Counted from the first letter of the stretch, positions 19,953 through 28,258 are shown. The stretch: DNA of 64,000 bases from Chloroflexota bacterium (GCA_021325095.1 JAJPHV010000076.1:62001-126000), one strand, 5' to 3'. The notes: a model not told the origin generated them from the sequence alone. Numbers and translations: made by a program.

Positions 19953-20621
19953 ATGCAGCAGAAAAAGTTCCGCTCGATAGGCGTTTTATCCTCACTCCTG
20001 CTTGCACTGCCCATTGTTCTGTTTGCCAGCAGCCTGATCCTGGCCCTGGCATTGCCGCAGGACAGCCGTCTAAACGGCCTTAACGCCACGCCGATCCCCT
20101 CTACAACTACCGCTGCACCGCAGCGCTCCGACCTGGCTCCGCCCGCCACGCGCATGGGCCTGACGCTCGCCACGCCGGACTATGCAACCAACGTCCCGCA
20201 AGCGCTGACCGACAACTTTGACTTGCAACAATTCGCTCTGGGAAGACGCACCTATACGCAGTGGTGTGCCACCTGTCATGGGGATCGCGGGCAGGGGTTG
20301 GCATTGTGGCGTTCGGCCTGGAATGAAGCCGATCAAAACTGCACCCGCTCAGGCTGTCATGGTGTGCGACACGCACCGGACGGTTTCACGATGCTGGCTG
20401 TACCGCCCCCGCTCATCGGCCCGAATACGCTAACAAAGTTTACAAATGCCCTGCAACTGTTCGGGTTCATCCGGGCGGCCATGCCGTTCCAGGCCCCTGG
20501 CAGCCTGAGCGATACCGAATACTGGGCCGTAACCGCCTTCCTGGCCGACCAGCATAGCGCGGATGCAGCCGGACAGGCCCTGAACGAGCAGACCGCGCCG
20601 GGGGTCCTGCTGCACCAGTGA
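19953..20621 (+). CDS. Membrane-anchored c-type cytochrome
   Basis: 222 aa electron carrier with a single N-terminal membrane anchor or signal (SSLLLALPIVLFASSLILALAL) and a Pro/Thr-rich linker, then a cytochrome c domain. The haem motif is CATCH (CxxCH). A second motif, CTRSGCHG, has the CX4CH spacing and could bind another haem. The likely Met ligand is in AAMPFQAPGSLSDTEYWAVTAFL. ATG at 19953 was chosen with GTGAGG (from the repeat) upstream; GTG at 19938 in the same frame is an alternative. Redox partner unknown; the domain faces outside. Confidence 0.85.
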   Translation: MQQKKFRSIGVLSSLLLALPIVLFASSLILALALPQDSRLNGLNATPIPSTTTAAPQRSDLAPPATRMGLTLATPDYATNVPQALTDNFDLQQFALGRRTYTQWCATCHGDRGQGLALWRSAWNEADQNCTRSGCHGVRHAPDGFTMLAVPPPLIGPNTLTKFTNALQLFGFIRAAMPFQAPGSLSDTEYWAVTAFLADQHSADAAGQALNEQTAPGVLLHQ

Positions 20622-20671
20622 GAGCCTGACCCTCCCGCAGTGAGCCAAGCCAACTTGCGGTTGTGCTGAAG

Positions 20672-20890
20672 CTACAGATCGTTCCGCCCTTCTGCCGGGT
20701 CTTCACTCGACAAGGCGATGCCCTGCGGGGCTTTGCCTTTGCTCAACTCGCCCGTCTCCAGGTCGCGCGAATTGCCCTCGTTTTCCGGCACACTGCGGCG
20801 TCCTTCTGCCGGGTCCTGGTTGGCGAAAGCGGGCGGATTCGCTTCGGTATCCGACTGCGTATCGGGTCTCTGCGTCCCTTTGGCTGCCAT
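20672..20890 (-). CDS. Small hydrophilic protein of unknown function
   Basis: 72 aa, with no hydrophobic stretch, rich in Glu, Asp, Gly, Pro and Asn, so probably disordered. An internal near-repeat DPAEGRR and DPAEGRN, near residues 28 and 66, frames the sequence NEGNSRDLETGELSKGKAPQ. GAGG lies nine bases upstream of the ATG at 20890, and a perfect 12-base palindrome lies just upstream, both of which support a real gene. It is convergent with the cytochrome gene. I cannot assign a family; the composition is reminiscent of small stress-type hydrophilic proteins, but that is only an impression. Confidence 0.55.
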   Translation of the reverse strand: MAAKGTQRPDTQSDTEANPPAFANQDPAEGRRSVPENEGNSRDLETGELSKGKAPQGIALSSEDPAEGRNDL

Positions 20891-20906
20891 CGCAACATTC
20901 CTCAAG

Positions 20907-20918
20907 TGTCAATTGACA
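20907..20918. promoter_or_regulatory. Perfect 12-base palindrome upstream of the small hydrophilic protein gene
   Basis: TGTCAATTGACA ends 17 bases before the ATG and overlaps or abuts a possible -10 box (TTTATG on the minus strand). Its position suits a repressor operator. Confidence 0.4.
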
Positions 20919-21039
20919 TAAATCCCACTTCATGTTTTCACATCTCCATGAGAATGAACTGATAACCCCATGAGAAACGCCGGTACATGTGCACTTACTT
21001 ATTGAGGACTTTTATCGGACTTCAAGCCGTCCTGGCAAC

Positions 21040-21069
21040 AAAAAGCGGGGACGCGAGTGCGTTCCCGCT
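21040..21069 (-). terminator. Rho-independent terminator of hppA
   Basis: On the minus strand, an 11-base stem (AGCGGGAACGC with GCGTCCCCGCT, one wobble pair) with a four-base loop is followed by TTTTT. It lies 60 bases after the hppA stop. Confidence 0.8.
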
Positions 21070-21083
21070 ATGTGGACTGTCAG

Positions 21084-21125
21084 TTCCCCCTCTCTGCTTG
21101 CGGAAAGGGGGCCAGGGGCTAAAGG
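21084..21125. repeat. Dispersed palindromic repeat, partial and reversed (copy 4)
   Basis: Matches the reverse complement of copy 3: TTCCCCCTCTCTGCTTGCGG, then GGGGGCCAGGGGCTAAAGGT, with one outer arm degenerate. It lies between the hppA stop and its terminator, so it is transcribed with hppA. Confidence 0.6.
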
Positions 21126-21129
21126 TTAA

Positions 21130-23634
21130 TCAATCCCCCGCGCTGGTGGCGGCTTTTTCCACCGTTGCCACCAGATCTCGGGCGCCGCTGCCGGTCTTGC
21201 TGCGCAGGATGGCCCACGCCACCACGCCCAGCAGGATCAGCATGACCACCACCACGCCGATCAGCAGGCCGCTGTTGCCCTCGGCTTGCTTGGCGAATGT
21301 GACGATGATCGGCGCAGCCAGCAGCGACACCAGGTTCACCACCTTGATCATGGGATTGAGCGCCGGGCCAGCCGTATCCTTGAAGGGGTCGCCCACCGTG
21401 TCGCCCACGACGGTGGCCTTGTGCGGGTCGGAACGCTTGCCGCCGTAGTGGCCCCGTTCGATGAACTTCTTGGCGTTGTCCCAGGCTCCGCCCGTATTCG
21501 CCATGAACACCGCCATCAACTGCCCAGCCAGGATGATGCCCGCCAGGAAGCCGCCCAGCGCCTGCGCGCCCAGCAGGAAGCCGACGATGATCGGCGTCAG
21601 AACGGCCACCACACCCAGCGGCAGCAGTTCGCGCTGGGCGGCCTGGGTCGAAATGCTCACACACTCGGCATAGTCGGGCGTCTTGGTCCCTTCCATGATG
21701 CCGGGGATGCGCAGTTGCCGGCGCACCACGTTGATCATGTCGAACGCGGCGCGGCCAACGGCGCGGATCAGCAGGCTGCTGAACAGGAAGATCAGGCCGC
21801 CGCCGATCAGCATTCCGATGAAGACCACCGGATTGGCGATGTTGATGCCCGTTGCAAACAGCGTCTGGCTCTGCGGCACCTTGAGGCCCAACTGCACCAC
21901 GCGCGTGTCGGTCAGGAACGAACCGAACAGCGACACCGCCGCGATCACTGCCGAGCCGATGGCAACGCCCTTCGTCACGGCTTTGGTTGTGTTGCCCACG
22001 CCGTCCAACTGCTCCAACGTTTCGGCGCCCTGTTCGGACTCGCCCGACAGTTCGGCCACACCCTGCGCGTTGTCGGAGATGGGGCCGAAGGCGTCCATCG
22101 AGACGTTGTTGCCCGTCAGCGTCAACATGCCGATACCGGTCATGGCAACCCCGTACAGGATCGCGGTGAAGGAGTCCACGCCTTGCAGCGGGAACAGCGA
22201 GAAGATCAGCACCGAGGCCAGCAGCGTGGCCGCGATGACCAGGATTGCCCACACGCTCGACTCCATGCCGGTAGCCAGACCGCTCAGAATAACGGTAGCC
22301 GGGCCGGTCTGCGAGTTGCGCGCGATCTCCTGCACAGGCGGGTTTTCGGTATCCGTGAAGTAGCCCGTCAGGCGGTCAATGATGACTGCCAGCGCCACTC
22401 CGACGACAGTGGACGCGAACGGCTGCCAGATGATGCTGCCATCCGGCCCTTTCATGTACAGCACAGTCAGGACGCCGAACAGGACGATGCTGATCGTGGC
22501 CGAAATGTAGAAGCCTCGGAAGATCGCGCCCAGAGCGTTCTTTTCCTGGTTGGAAGACCGCACAAAATACGTGCCGATGATCGAGCTGAGGACGCCGATC
22601 CCGCGCACCACCAGCGGGAAGACGATCCAGATGACCTGACCCGTTGCCGCCGCCAGCGCCAGACCCAGGATCAGGCCGGAGACGATGGTCACTTCGTAGC
22701 TCTCGAAGATGTCGGCGGCCATGCCAGCGCAGTCACCCACGTTGTCGCCCACCAGGTCAGCGATCACGGCGGCATTGCGCGGGTCGTCTTCGGGCAAGCC
22801 CGCCTCGACCTTGCCCACCAGGTCAGCGCCCACGTCGGCGGCCTTCGTGTAGATACCACCGCCCACGCGCATGAACAGCGCCAGCAGCGTGCCGCCGAAG
22901 CCGAAGCCAAGCAGCGCGTCCGGCGAGGCGACACCAAACAACAGGAAGATGATCGTGCCGCCGAACAGGCCCAGGCCGTCCGTCAGCATCCCGGTGATCG
23001 TGCCGGAACGGTAAGCGATGCGCAGCGCCTCGCTGTAGCCCCGCTTCTTATCGACGGCGGCGGCGGCCACACGCACATTGCCCTGCACGGCCATGTTCAT
23101 GCCGATAAAGCCGACCATTGCCGAGAAGATCGCGCCCATCAGGAATGCGCCCGCCCGCCCGAAGGCGATGATCAGACCGGCGTTGCAGTTCGCCAGATCG
23201 GCATTGGCGATAGCCGCTTCACGCTGGTAGTTCACCGCTTCATCAACCTCAAGTTGAGAAGCCTCCGGATGCGTGGTCTTGTAGTCGGCTGCGATTTTGC
23301 TCGCGTCAATACCTGCAATCGCCTTCTGCGCCACATCGGGGCAGAATTTCTGTATGGCAAAGGGCGTTGGCTTGACGACGGCCACGCTGAAGAACAGCAC
23401 GACCACCAGCACGACGATCAGGACGGCAATGGTGCGAAGCTGCGATCTCAGGTACGCATTGGCGCCAGTGCGGATGTGTGTCCACACCTCCTGCATCTTC
23501 GGACTGCCTTTCGGCTCGCCCAGGATCTGCCGTGTCAGGAAAATGGCGTACAGCAAGCCCAGGATGGCGATTGCCAGCACGCCGAGAATCATGTTGTTCT
23601 CGCCTGGCGAAATCTGGAGAATACCTCGTTCCAT
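21130..23634 (-). CDS. hppA: Membrane-bound H+-translocating pyrophosphatase
   Basis: Couples hydrolysis of pyrophosphate to proton pumping across the membrane. 834 aa with about 16 helices. Substrate and Mg-binding motifs are DVGADLVGKVEAGLPEDDPRN (from about residue 267) and DNVGDCAGMAADIFESYE, and near the C-terminus GDTVGDPFKDTAGPALN. The subtype-determining position in GNTTKAVTKG is Lys551, as in K+-independent proton pumps; K+-dependent and Na+-pumping forms have Ala there. ATG at 23634 has AAGGAGG ten bases upstream, so 21 codons of open frame before it are leader. It has its own promoter, a leader hairpin and a terminator. Confidence 0.97.
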   Translation of the reverse strand: MERGILQISPGENNMILGVLAIAILGLLYAIFLTRQILGEPKGSPKMQEVWTHIRTGANAYLRSQLRTIAVLIVVLVVVLFFSVAVVKPTPFAIQKFCPDVAQKAIAGIDASKIAADYKTTHPEASQLEVDEAVNYQREAAIANADLANCNAGLIIAFGRAGAFLMGAIFSAMVGFIGMNMAVQGNVRVAAAAVDKKRGYSEALRIAYRSGTITGMLTDGLGLFGGTIIFLLFGVASPDALLGFGFGGTLLALFMRVGGGIYTKAADVGADLVGKVEAGLPEDDPRNAAVIADLVGDNVGDCAGMAADIFESYEVTIVSGLILGLALAAATGQVIWIVFPLVVRGIGVLSSIIGTYFVRSSNQEKNALGAIFRGFYISATISIVLFGVLTVLYMKGPDGSIIWQPFASTVVGVALAVIIDRLTGYFTDTENPPVQEIARNSQTGPATVILSGLATGMESSVWAILVIAATLLASVLIFSLFPLQGVDSFTAILYGVAMTGIGMLTLTGNNVSMDAFGPISDNAQGVAELSGESEQGAETLEQLDGVGNTTKAVTKGVAIGSAVIAAVSLFGSFLTDTRVVQLGLKVPQSQTLFATGINIANPVVFIGMLIGGGLIFLFSSLLIRAVGRAAFDMINVVRRQLRIPGIMEGTKTPDYAECVSISTQAAQRELLPLGVVAVLTPIIVGFLLGAQALGGFLAGIILAGQLMAVFMANTGGAWDNAKKFIERGHYGGKRSDPHKATVVGDTVGDPFKDTAGPALNPMIKVVNLVSLLAAPIIVTFAKQAEGNSGLLIGVVVVMLILLGVVAWAILRSKTGSGARDLVATVEKAATSAGD

Positions 23635-23685
23635 GTGATAGCGTTCCTCCTTAGAGTGGAGATGAAAAGAAGCGGTTGGTTGAAT

Positions 23686-23706
23686 CGCGGGCAACACTGG
23701 CCCGCG
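23686..23706 (-). promoter_or_regulatory. Leader hairpin of hppA
   Basis: CGCGGGC and GCCCGCG around a seven-base loop, in the middle of the roughly 120-base hppA leader. It may stabilise the mRNA; no riboswitch is recognised. Confidence 0.4.
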
Positions 23707-23762
23707 CTGAACACAAATCCAAATATTTGCGGCGCGAGGAGAGCCGTTAAGAAGTGGCAGAG

Positions 23763-23791
23763 ATTTTACACATAGTGCCGCGCAGGGTCAA
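23763..23791 (-). promoter_or_regulatory. Sigma-70-type promoter for hppA
   Basis: Minus strand: TTGACC, 17-base spacer, TAAAAT. Near consensus with ideal spacing; transcription should start near 23756. Confidence 0.7.
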
Positions 23792-23820
23792 CAGGCGCTT
23801 ATTCTCGAAACGTGCAACAA

Positions 23821-23844
23821 CACTGTGGACAGCACTGTGGGCAG
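23821..23844. promoter_or_regulatory. Tandem 12-base direct repeat upstream of the response-regulator gene
   Basis: CACTGTGGACAG followed directly by CACTGTGGGCAG (one mismatch). OmpR-type regulators bind direct repeats with about one helical turn between half-sites, so this may be a site for the regulator encoded downstream, or for control of the divergent hppA. Confidence 0.4.
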
Positions 23845-23880
23845 TGGGCTTGCTGCTTTGACGCCCGGCGCTACGGCGGG

Positions 23881-23908
23881 TTGCCAGTCCTGTACGTAGT
23901 GCTATGAT
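23881..23908 (+). promoter_or_regulatory. Sigma-70-type promoter for the response regulator
   Basis: TTGCCA, 16-base spacer, TATGAT. The -10 box covers the ATG at 23904, which argues that translation begins at the GTG at 23943. Confidence 0.55.
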
Positions 23909-23942
23909 CGAGGGCTGCATCCAGAACCAAGAGGGCTGCGGC

Positions 23943-24635
23943 GTGAACATCCTCATTATCGGCGATGACGTGAAATCGGTAAACGTTCTGACTTTCATCC
24001 TGCGCCAGGAAGGCTACGACGTCAACAGCGCCGTGGATCGTGCCCACGCCGAACAGGAATGGGCGGATCACCTGACCGATCTGATCATCTTCGACCAGGA
24101 TGGCATCGACAACGCGCTTTTGCGACGAATTGAAACGGCACGCGGCTCGTCGTCCATTGCCATGATGCTCCTGGCGAACAGTGCCAGCGAAGACGACATT
24201 ATCAGCGCCTACGACGTGGGGATCGATGACTATCTGGTCAAGCCCTACAGCTACCGGATGCTGCTGGCGCACGTCAATGCGCAGCTTCGCCGGGCACGTA
24301 CAGTACCGAGCACGCTTGTTCCAGACCTGACGGCGGCCAATCTCAGCCTCGATCCTGAACGGCACACCGTCATGCTCCCCAACGGGCAGGTGCGCCAGCT
24401 AACCAACCTGGAATTCCGCCTGCTGTACTGCCTGATGGTCAATCGCGGGCACGTTCTGACGACGGAAACCATTATTGAGAAGGTATGGGGTTATACCGGG
24501 GAAGGGGATCGTAACCTGCTCAAGAGCCTGATCAGCCGCTTGCGGGCGAAAGTTGAGCCATCGCCACGCGAACCCAAGCTCATCACCACCGTGCCGGGCG
24601 TCGGCTACACCTTCAACCCGCCCGAACCCAGTTGA
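23943..24635 (+). CDS. OmpR/PhoB-family response regulator
   Basis: 230 aa DNA-binding regulator. Receiver domain (1-115): acidic pair D8/D9, phosphorylation candidate Asp51 in IIFDQDG, and Lys100 in DDYLVKPYS. The conserved Thr/Ser of the fourth strand seems to be Ala78 or Asn79 (MMLLANSA), so signalling may be altered. The C-terminal winged helix has TNLEFRLLYCLMVNRGHVLT, KVWGY and the recognition region LLKSLISRLRAKVEP, ending with VPGVGYTF. GTG at 23943 is preferred because the earlier ATG lies in the promoter. No sensor kinase is adjacent, so it is an orphan in this window. A direct repeat upstream suggests autoregulation. Confidence 0.9.
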   Translation: MNILIIGDDVKSVNVLTFILRQEGYDVNSAVDRAHAEQEWADHLTDLIIFDQDGIDNALLRRIETARGSSSIAMMLLANSASEDDIISAYDVGIDDYLVKPYSYRMLLAHVNAQLRRARTVPSTLVPDLTAANLSLDPERHTVMLPNGQVRQLTNLEFRLLYCLMVNRGHVLTTETIIEKVWGYTGEGDRNLLKSLISRLRAKVEPSPREPKLITTVPGVGYTFNPPEPS

Positions 24636-24662
24636 CCCCGTGTCGTTGTGCGGAGAATGGCG

Positions 24663-25001
24663 ATGGCGATTCGTGACGCGAAGGACGCGATCCAGCACGC
24701 AGTATTGTCGTGGCCGGGCGTGACGGCGTACCCGCACCGGTTCGGGGGAACGGAATACCGCCTGGGCAGGCGTGAGATCGGGCACGTTCACGGGGATTAC
24801 CTAGTCGATATTCCCTTCCCGACCAGACTCCGTGACGAGATCGTAGCGGCAGGACGGGCCGAACCGCACCATGTCCTGCCCGAATCCGGTTGGGTCAGTT
24901 TTTACCTGCGTGAAGAAAGCGACATTCAGCGGGCGATAGATTTGCTGCGACAGTCGTATGACCTGGCCGTCGCGCAGCAAGCACGGCGAGCAGAGGCGTA
25001 A
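24663..25001 (+). CDS. DUF5519 (luciferase-domain) family protein
   Basis: 112 aa. The sequence SWPGVTAYPHRFGGTEYRLG, then REIGHVHGDYLVDIPFP and AEPHHVLPESGWVSFYL match the DUF5519 family, named for similarity to a segment of beetle or dinoflagellate luciferases; no activity is established for bacterial members. ATG at 24663 is preferred because GGAGA is six bases upstream. It begins 27 bases after the response regulator and is probably co-transcribed with it. Its stop codon abuts the stop of the convergent dehydratase gene. Confidence 0.8.
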   Translation: MAIRDAKDAIQHAVLSWPGVTAYPHRFGGTEYRLGRREIGHVHGDYLVDIPFPTRLRDEIVAAGRAEPHHVLPESGWVSFYLREESDIQRAIDLLRQSYDLAVAQQARRAEA

Positions 25002-25289
25002 TCAGCCTTTCGGCAGTGCATTGATCTGGCTTGCCAGCGCGAAATCTTTCTCGGTCAGACCGCCAGCGTCGTGCGTGACCAGCGACAGTTTGACGTTACG
25101 ATACTTGATCACAATATCGGGGTGATGTCCGGCGGCCTCGGCCAGATAGCCCACTGCGCTCACGAACATCAGCGCAGCCGGGAAGCTCGCCAGCTCAAAG
25201 GTGCGGCTCAGTTCGCCATCCTGAATGGCCCAGCCCGGCACGGACGCCAGATGTTGTCTTACGTCGCTTTCACTCAGTTTGTGCGCCAT
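25002..25289 (-). CDS. Pterin-4a-carbinolamine dehydratase
   Basis: 95 aa, the usual size. Dehydrates 4a-hydroxytetrahydropterin in pterin recycling; some members serve in molybdopterin or other folate-type pathways. Active-site pattern: His55-His56-Pro in AAGHHPDIVIKY, His73 in LVTHDAGG, and Asp82 in TEKDFALA. ATG at 25289 is chosen because GGAGG is ten bases upstream and the family begins with this short helix; the frame is open further upstream through the adjacent repeat. No phenylalanine hydroxylase gene is nearby. Confidence 0.92.
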   Translation of the reverse strand: MAHKLSESDVRQHLASVPGWAIQDGELSRTFELASFPAALMFVSAVGYLAEAAGHHPDIVIKYRNVKLSLVTHDAGGLTEKDFALASQINALPKG

Positions 25290-25310
25290 CCCTGTATATC
25301 CTCCCTCGGT

Positions 25311-25420
25311 TGACTTCACTCCCTGACCCCCTCTCCAACTGGAGAGGGAGAACTGATGAGAGTTGTACAGAAAATTGGCTCCCTCTCTGCGAAGCGGAGC
25401 GGGGTCGGGGCTGAGGTCAA
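25311..25420. repeat. Dispersed palindromic repeat, double-core form (copy 5)
   Basis: 110 bases with two hairpins: CTCTCCAACTGGAGAG and CTCTCTGCGAAGCGGAG. The ends TGACTTCACTCCCTGACCCC and GGGGTCGGGGCTGAGGTCA are inverted copies of each other, like the terminal inverted repeats of a miniature element. Confidence 0.75.
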
Positions 25421-25432
25421 GTATAGCGCGCC

Positions 25433-26116
25433 TTACTGCGCAGCGACCTGCTGGGTGTGCTGGCGACTGGCTGCTCGCTGGCACATGCGCCATCCGCCTG
25501 CTTCAAGCCATTCCTGGATAGTCGGGCTGGAAGCGTGCCCCTGCGTGGCGTCCTCGTAAATGCCCAGGCCCCAGCGATAGTAGCGCTGTGTTTCGCTCGG
25601 CCAGCGTGAGGGATCACGGTTAATGACGCCGTGACCGCCGTTGTAGCCCGCCAGGGCCAAACCGGGGTTGCCAGCCGCCAGTTGCAATCCGCGCGCCAGA
25701 TATTCCATGCCGCGTCGCCCGTTGGTCAGCACTTCCAGCATGTCCTCACCCGCCTGGAAATGAAAAGGCATGACCTGGAACAGGCCCTGCGCGCCGGAGC
25801 TTGATACGGCCAGCGGATCGCCGCAGCTTTCAATCTGAATCACCGTAGCAATCAGGTTCGGATCGACATTATAGGCGGCTGCCCAGGCGTAAATCAGTGG
25901 ACTCCAGAAGCGAACTTCGGGTGTAAAAACGGCTGACAGCCGGGGCATCGAGCCATCCGGCAGCAGCGTGCGGTTCCGCTGGGCTTCAACCCACCGCCCT
26001 GCGAAAACCAGTGCCAGGACGATCAGCAGTAACCATGCCAGTGTATACTTTGAGCGGCAGGCGTGAAACAACAGGCGCAAGGCAAAACGCCACTTGGAGG
26101 AAGGTGACTGTTTCAT
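25433..26116 (-). CDS. Membrane-anchored lytic transglycosylase (SLT domain)
   Basis: 227 aa peptidoglycan-cleaving enzyme. One N-terminal membrane anchor (about 26-40, LAWLLLIVLALVFAG) places the domain outside. The SLT domain has the catalytic Glu96 in IQIESCGDP, the SSSGAQGLFQVMPFHF block, and ALAGYNGGHGVI. It may remodel the cell wall during growth or assembly of envelope structures. It has a near-consensus promoter 64 to 92 bases upstream. The C-terminus ends at the edge of a palindromic repeat. Confidence 0.9.
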   Translation of the reverse strand: MKQSPSSKWRFALRLLFHACRSKYTLAWLLLIVLALVFAGRWVEAQRNRTLLPDGSMPRLSAVFTPEVRFWSPLIYAWAAAYNVDPNLIATVIQIESCGDPLAVSSSGAQGLFQVMPFHFQAGEDMLEVLTNGRRGMEYLARGLQLAAGNPGLALAGYNGGHGVINRDPSRWPSETQRYYRWGLGIYEDATQGHASSPTIQEWLEAGGWRMCQRAASRQHTQQVAAQ

Positions 26117-26179
26117 CCGCGTTATCAGACATTTTCGGGTTTCAACACTTCAGGACAATAGAACGCTTGTTCGACCTTG

Positions 26180-26208
26180 ATTGTACCAGGCCGAGTCCGC
26201 TTCGTCAA
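26180..26208 (-). promoter_or_regulatory. Sigma-70-type promoter for the lytic transglycosylase
   Basis: Minus strand: TTGACG, 17-base spacer, TACAAT. The rest of the gap 26209-26323 shows nothing I can assign. Confidence 0.65.
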
Positions 26209-26323
26209 GGGTTTTCGTAGGCCAGAAATGGTCGCCGACCAGCGTTTAACTGACGGTTGGCGTCCGGAGTTGCGCAAGGTAATAAACCTGCGGCACACTC
26301 TCCTGAATTCGCCTCCCGTACTT

Positions 26324-26368
26324 GCTCTCCTCTCTGCGAAGCGGAGAGGAGTCGGGGCTGAGGTCAAT
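26324..26368. repeat. Dispersed palindromic repeat, half element (copy 6)
   Basis: Core hairpin TCCTCTCTGCGAAGCGGAGAGGA, then right arm GTCGGGGCTGAGGTCA, the same right end as copy 5. The left arm is absent. It lies just before a GT-C gene. Confidence 0.65.
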
Positions 26369-26400
26369 ATCTCACTTACCCTATTCGAGAACCCGAATCC

Positions 26401-28242
26401 GTGCGCCGCCTTGTCCCACTCCTTGCCATTCTGCTTTTAGCGGCTGCCACGCGCATCGTGAACGCCGGTCACTGGCCCGTCTGGACGGACGAGGGCTGGA
26501 GTGCGTGGGCTGCCAGCGATCATCGCGCTGAGGTCATCCTCGACAAAGTTGCCCAGGATCGACATCCGCCGCTGTATTTCCTCTCTCTCAGCGCCTGGTG
26601 GACGCTGGCCGGAAATTCGCGGATCGCGCTGCGATTCCTGTCCATTGCCAGCGGTATCCTCGCCGTTGCCGTCGTCTACCGTATCGGCGTGGATTGGTTC
26701 GGGTCACGGGCCGCCCACTATGCTGCGCTTTTGCTGTCCGTGCTGGACGTAGCCATTTACTATTCGCAGGAAATCCGGCACTACGGCTGGTTAATCCTGT
26801 CCGTTTGCCTGATGACGCTGTTCTTCCTGCGCTACCTGCGCCATCCCCGGTTCCGCACCCTGTTCTTGTATACGTTGAGCACCGCCTTTATGTTTTACAG
26901 CCTGTACATTGGCGTGCTGGTACTGATCGTCCAGATCGGGATCGGGCTGCTGGCCTGGCACGGCGCGAGCCGTGCCAAAGCATACCTGATCGGAGCGTGG
27001 CTGGCGGCGGGCCTGCTCTATGCGCCCTGGCTGGTCGCCCTGTCGCGCCAGTTTGCCATCCTGGGCGAAGGGATCGCGGGCTTCCCGACCACCTTCGACG
27101 GGCTGCTGTCCGTAGCAGGCATCATGTTTGGCGGTCAACTGGCCTTGACAGGCAGTCTGTATGTGCTTGGCGCGCAGCGGATCGTCGCCAGACCGCAGCC
27201 GGCAGTGACCTGGCTGGCCCGAATGACGATCCTTTTCTCCGGCTTCGGGCTGCTGTGTGTCATGGCTGTCGCCAACCTGTGGATCGGAATGCTCTCGGCG
27301 CGGACGCTGGCCTATCTCGCGCCCATGCTCATGCTGGTCTGCGGCTACGGGTTGAGCCTGATCGCAGGCCAGGCCCGGCGCATCCTGGCGATCATGCTGG
27401 TGGCGGTGGCGCTCGTCACCACCGATTTCACGCAGCCTCGCCTGGATTATCATCTGGCAGCCCAGGCGGTTGCAGCAGATTTCACGCCGGGCGATCTGAT
27501 CATCCTCGAAACCGGCTGGGACGACAACGCCTTTCGCTACGAACTCAGCCTGGCCCTGCCCGCTGAACCAGAGCCGGAGATCATCCGTACCCTGCCCTGG
27601 GTCGGCAATCGCTTCGTCGTGCGGCCCGTCGTGCCACAGGTTGAGGATCGAATCAGGGCGCATCGTCGGGTGTGGATCGTGAACTGGCTGCAACCCTCCC
27701 AAGTCATTCCCTTTCTGGACAAGGGCGGCGACGGCTTCACCCGCGTCATCAGCCGCACCTCACCTATCGGCACGCAGTATAAAGACCTGTACAGCGACCC
27801 GCTGGTACGTGAAGTGCTGTTCGAGCGACCCGAAACGGGCAAGACCGAGTATCATTTCGGGGACGTGCCTGGCAGCCGCTTCACGTTGCGCGACGCACTG
27901 TTCCCGGCGCAGGCGACACGCGGCCAAGCGCTGCACATCGATCTGTGGTGGTCAGTGCCAGAAGCCGTTCCGCTCGATTATTCGGTGGGTGTCTTTCTGC
28001 TGGATGCTACTGGCGCGGTGCGTGTGCAGCACGACGGGCCGCCCGGAGCGCAGCCGACAACGCAGTGGACGCCCAACGCGCTGATCTTTGACCGCCATAC
28101 ATTGACTGTGCCGGGCGACTTGCCACCCGATACGTATAGAATTGGCGTCCAGGTTTATTGGTACGGGAATCGTGAACCGCTGCCCGTGAATGGCGCAAAG
28201 TACGCCATCATCGGTGAGATGAAGGTGGGAGCGGGCGCATAA
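26401..28242 (+). CDS. GT-C (family 39-like) membrane glycosyltransferase
   Basis: 613 aa with about 10 helices in the first 350 residues. The first outside loop has WPVWTDEGWSAWAAS, whose Asp-Glu pair matches the catalytic motif of PMT/ArnT-type enzymes, followed by DRHPPLYFLSLSAWWTL, the conserved HPPL segment. YYSQEIRHYGWLI is also typical. The soluble C-terminal part has two beta-rich blocks. Probably uses a polyprenyl-phosphate sugar donor at the outer leaflet. GTG at 26401 starts the protein; a clear ribosome site is not visible. Confidence 0.85.
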   Translation: MRRLVPLLAILLLAAATRIVNAGHWPVWTDEGWSAWAASDHRAEVILDKVAQDRHPPLYFLSLSAWWTLAGNSRIALRFLSIASGILAVAVVYRIGVDWFGSRAAHYAALLLSVLDVAIYYSQEIRHYGWLILSVCLMTLFFLRYLRHPRFRTLFLYTLSTAFMFYSLYIGVLVLIVQIGIGLLAWHGASRAKAYLIGAWLAAGLLYAPWLVALSRQFAILGEGIAGFPTTFDGLLSVAGIMFGGQLALTGSLYVLGAQRIVARPQPAVTWLARMTILFSGFGLLCVMAVANLWIGMLSARTLAYLAPMLMLVCGYGLSLIAGQARRILAIMLVAVALVTTDFTQPRLDYHLAAQAVAADFTPGDLIILETGWDDNAFRYELSLALPAEPEPEIIRTLPWVGNRFVVRPVVPQVEDRIRAHRRVWIVNWLQPSQVIPFLDKGGDGFTRVISRTSPIGTQYKDLYSDPLVREVLFERPETGKTEYHFGDVPGSRFTLRDALFPAQATRGQALHIDLWWSVPEAVPLDYSVGVFLLDATGAVRVQHDGPPGAQPTTQWTPNALIFDRHTLTVPGDLPPDTYRIGVQVYWYGNREPLPVNGAKYAIIGEMKVGAGA

Positions 28243-28258
28243 GCGGTATACTACATAG

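Noticed and set aside
21286-23775. 829-codon open frame on the plus strand opposite hppA
   Set aside because: Its translation is very rich in His, Arg, Gln and Asp, as expected for the complement of a GC-rich membrane-protein gene, and it has no family features.
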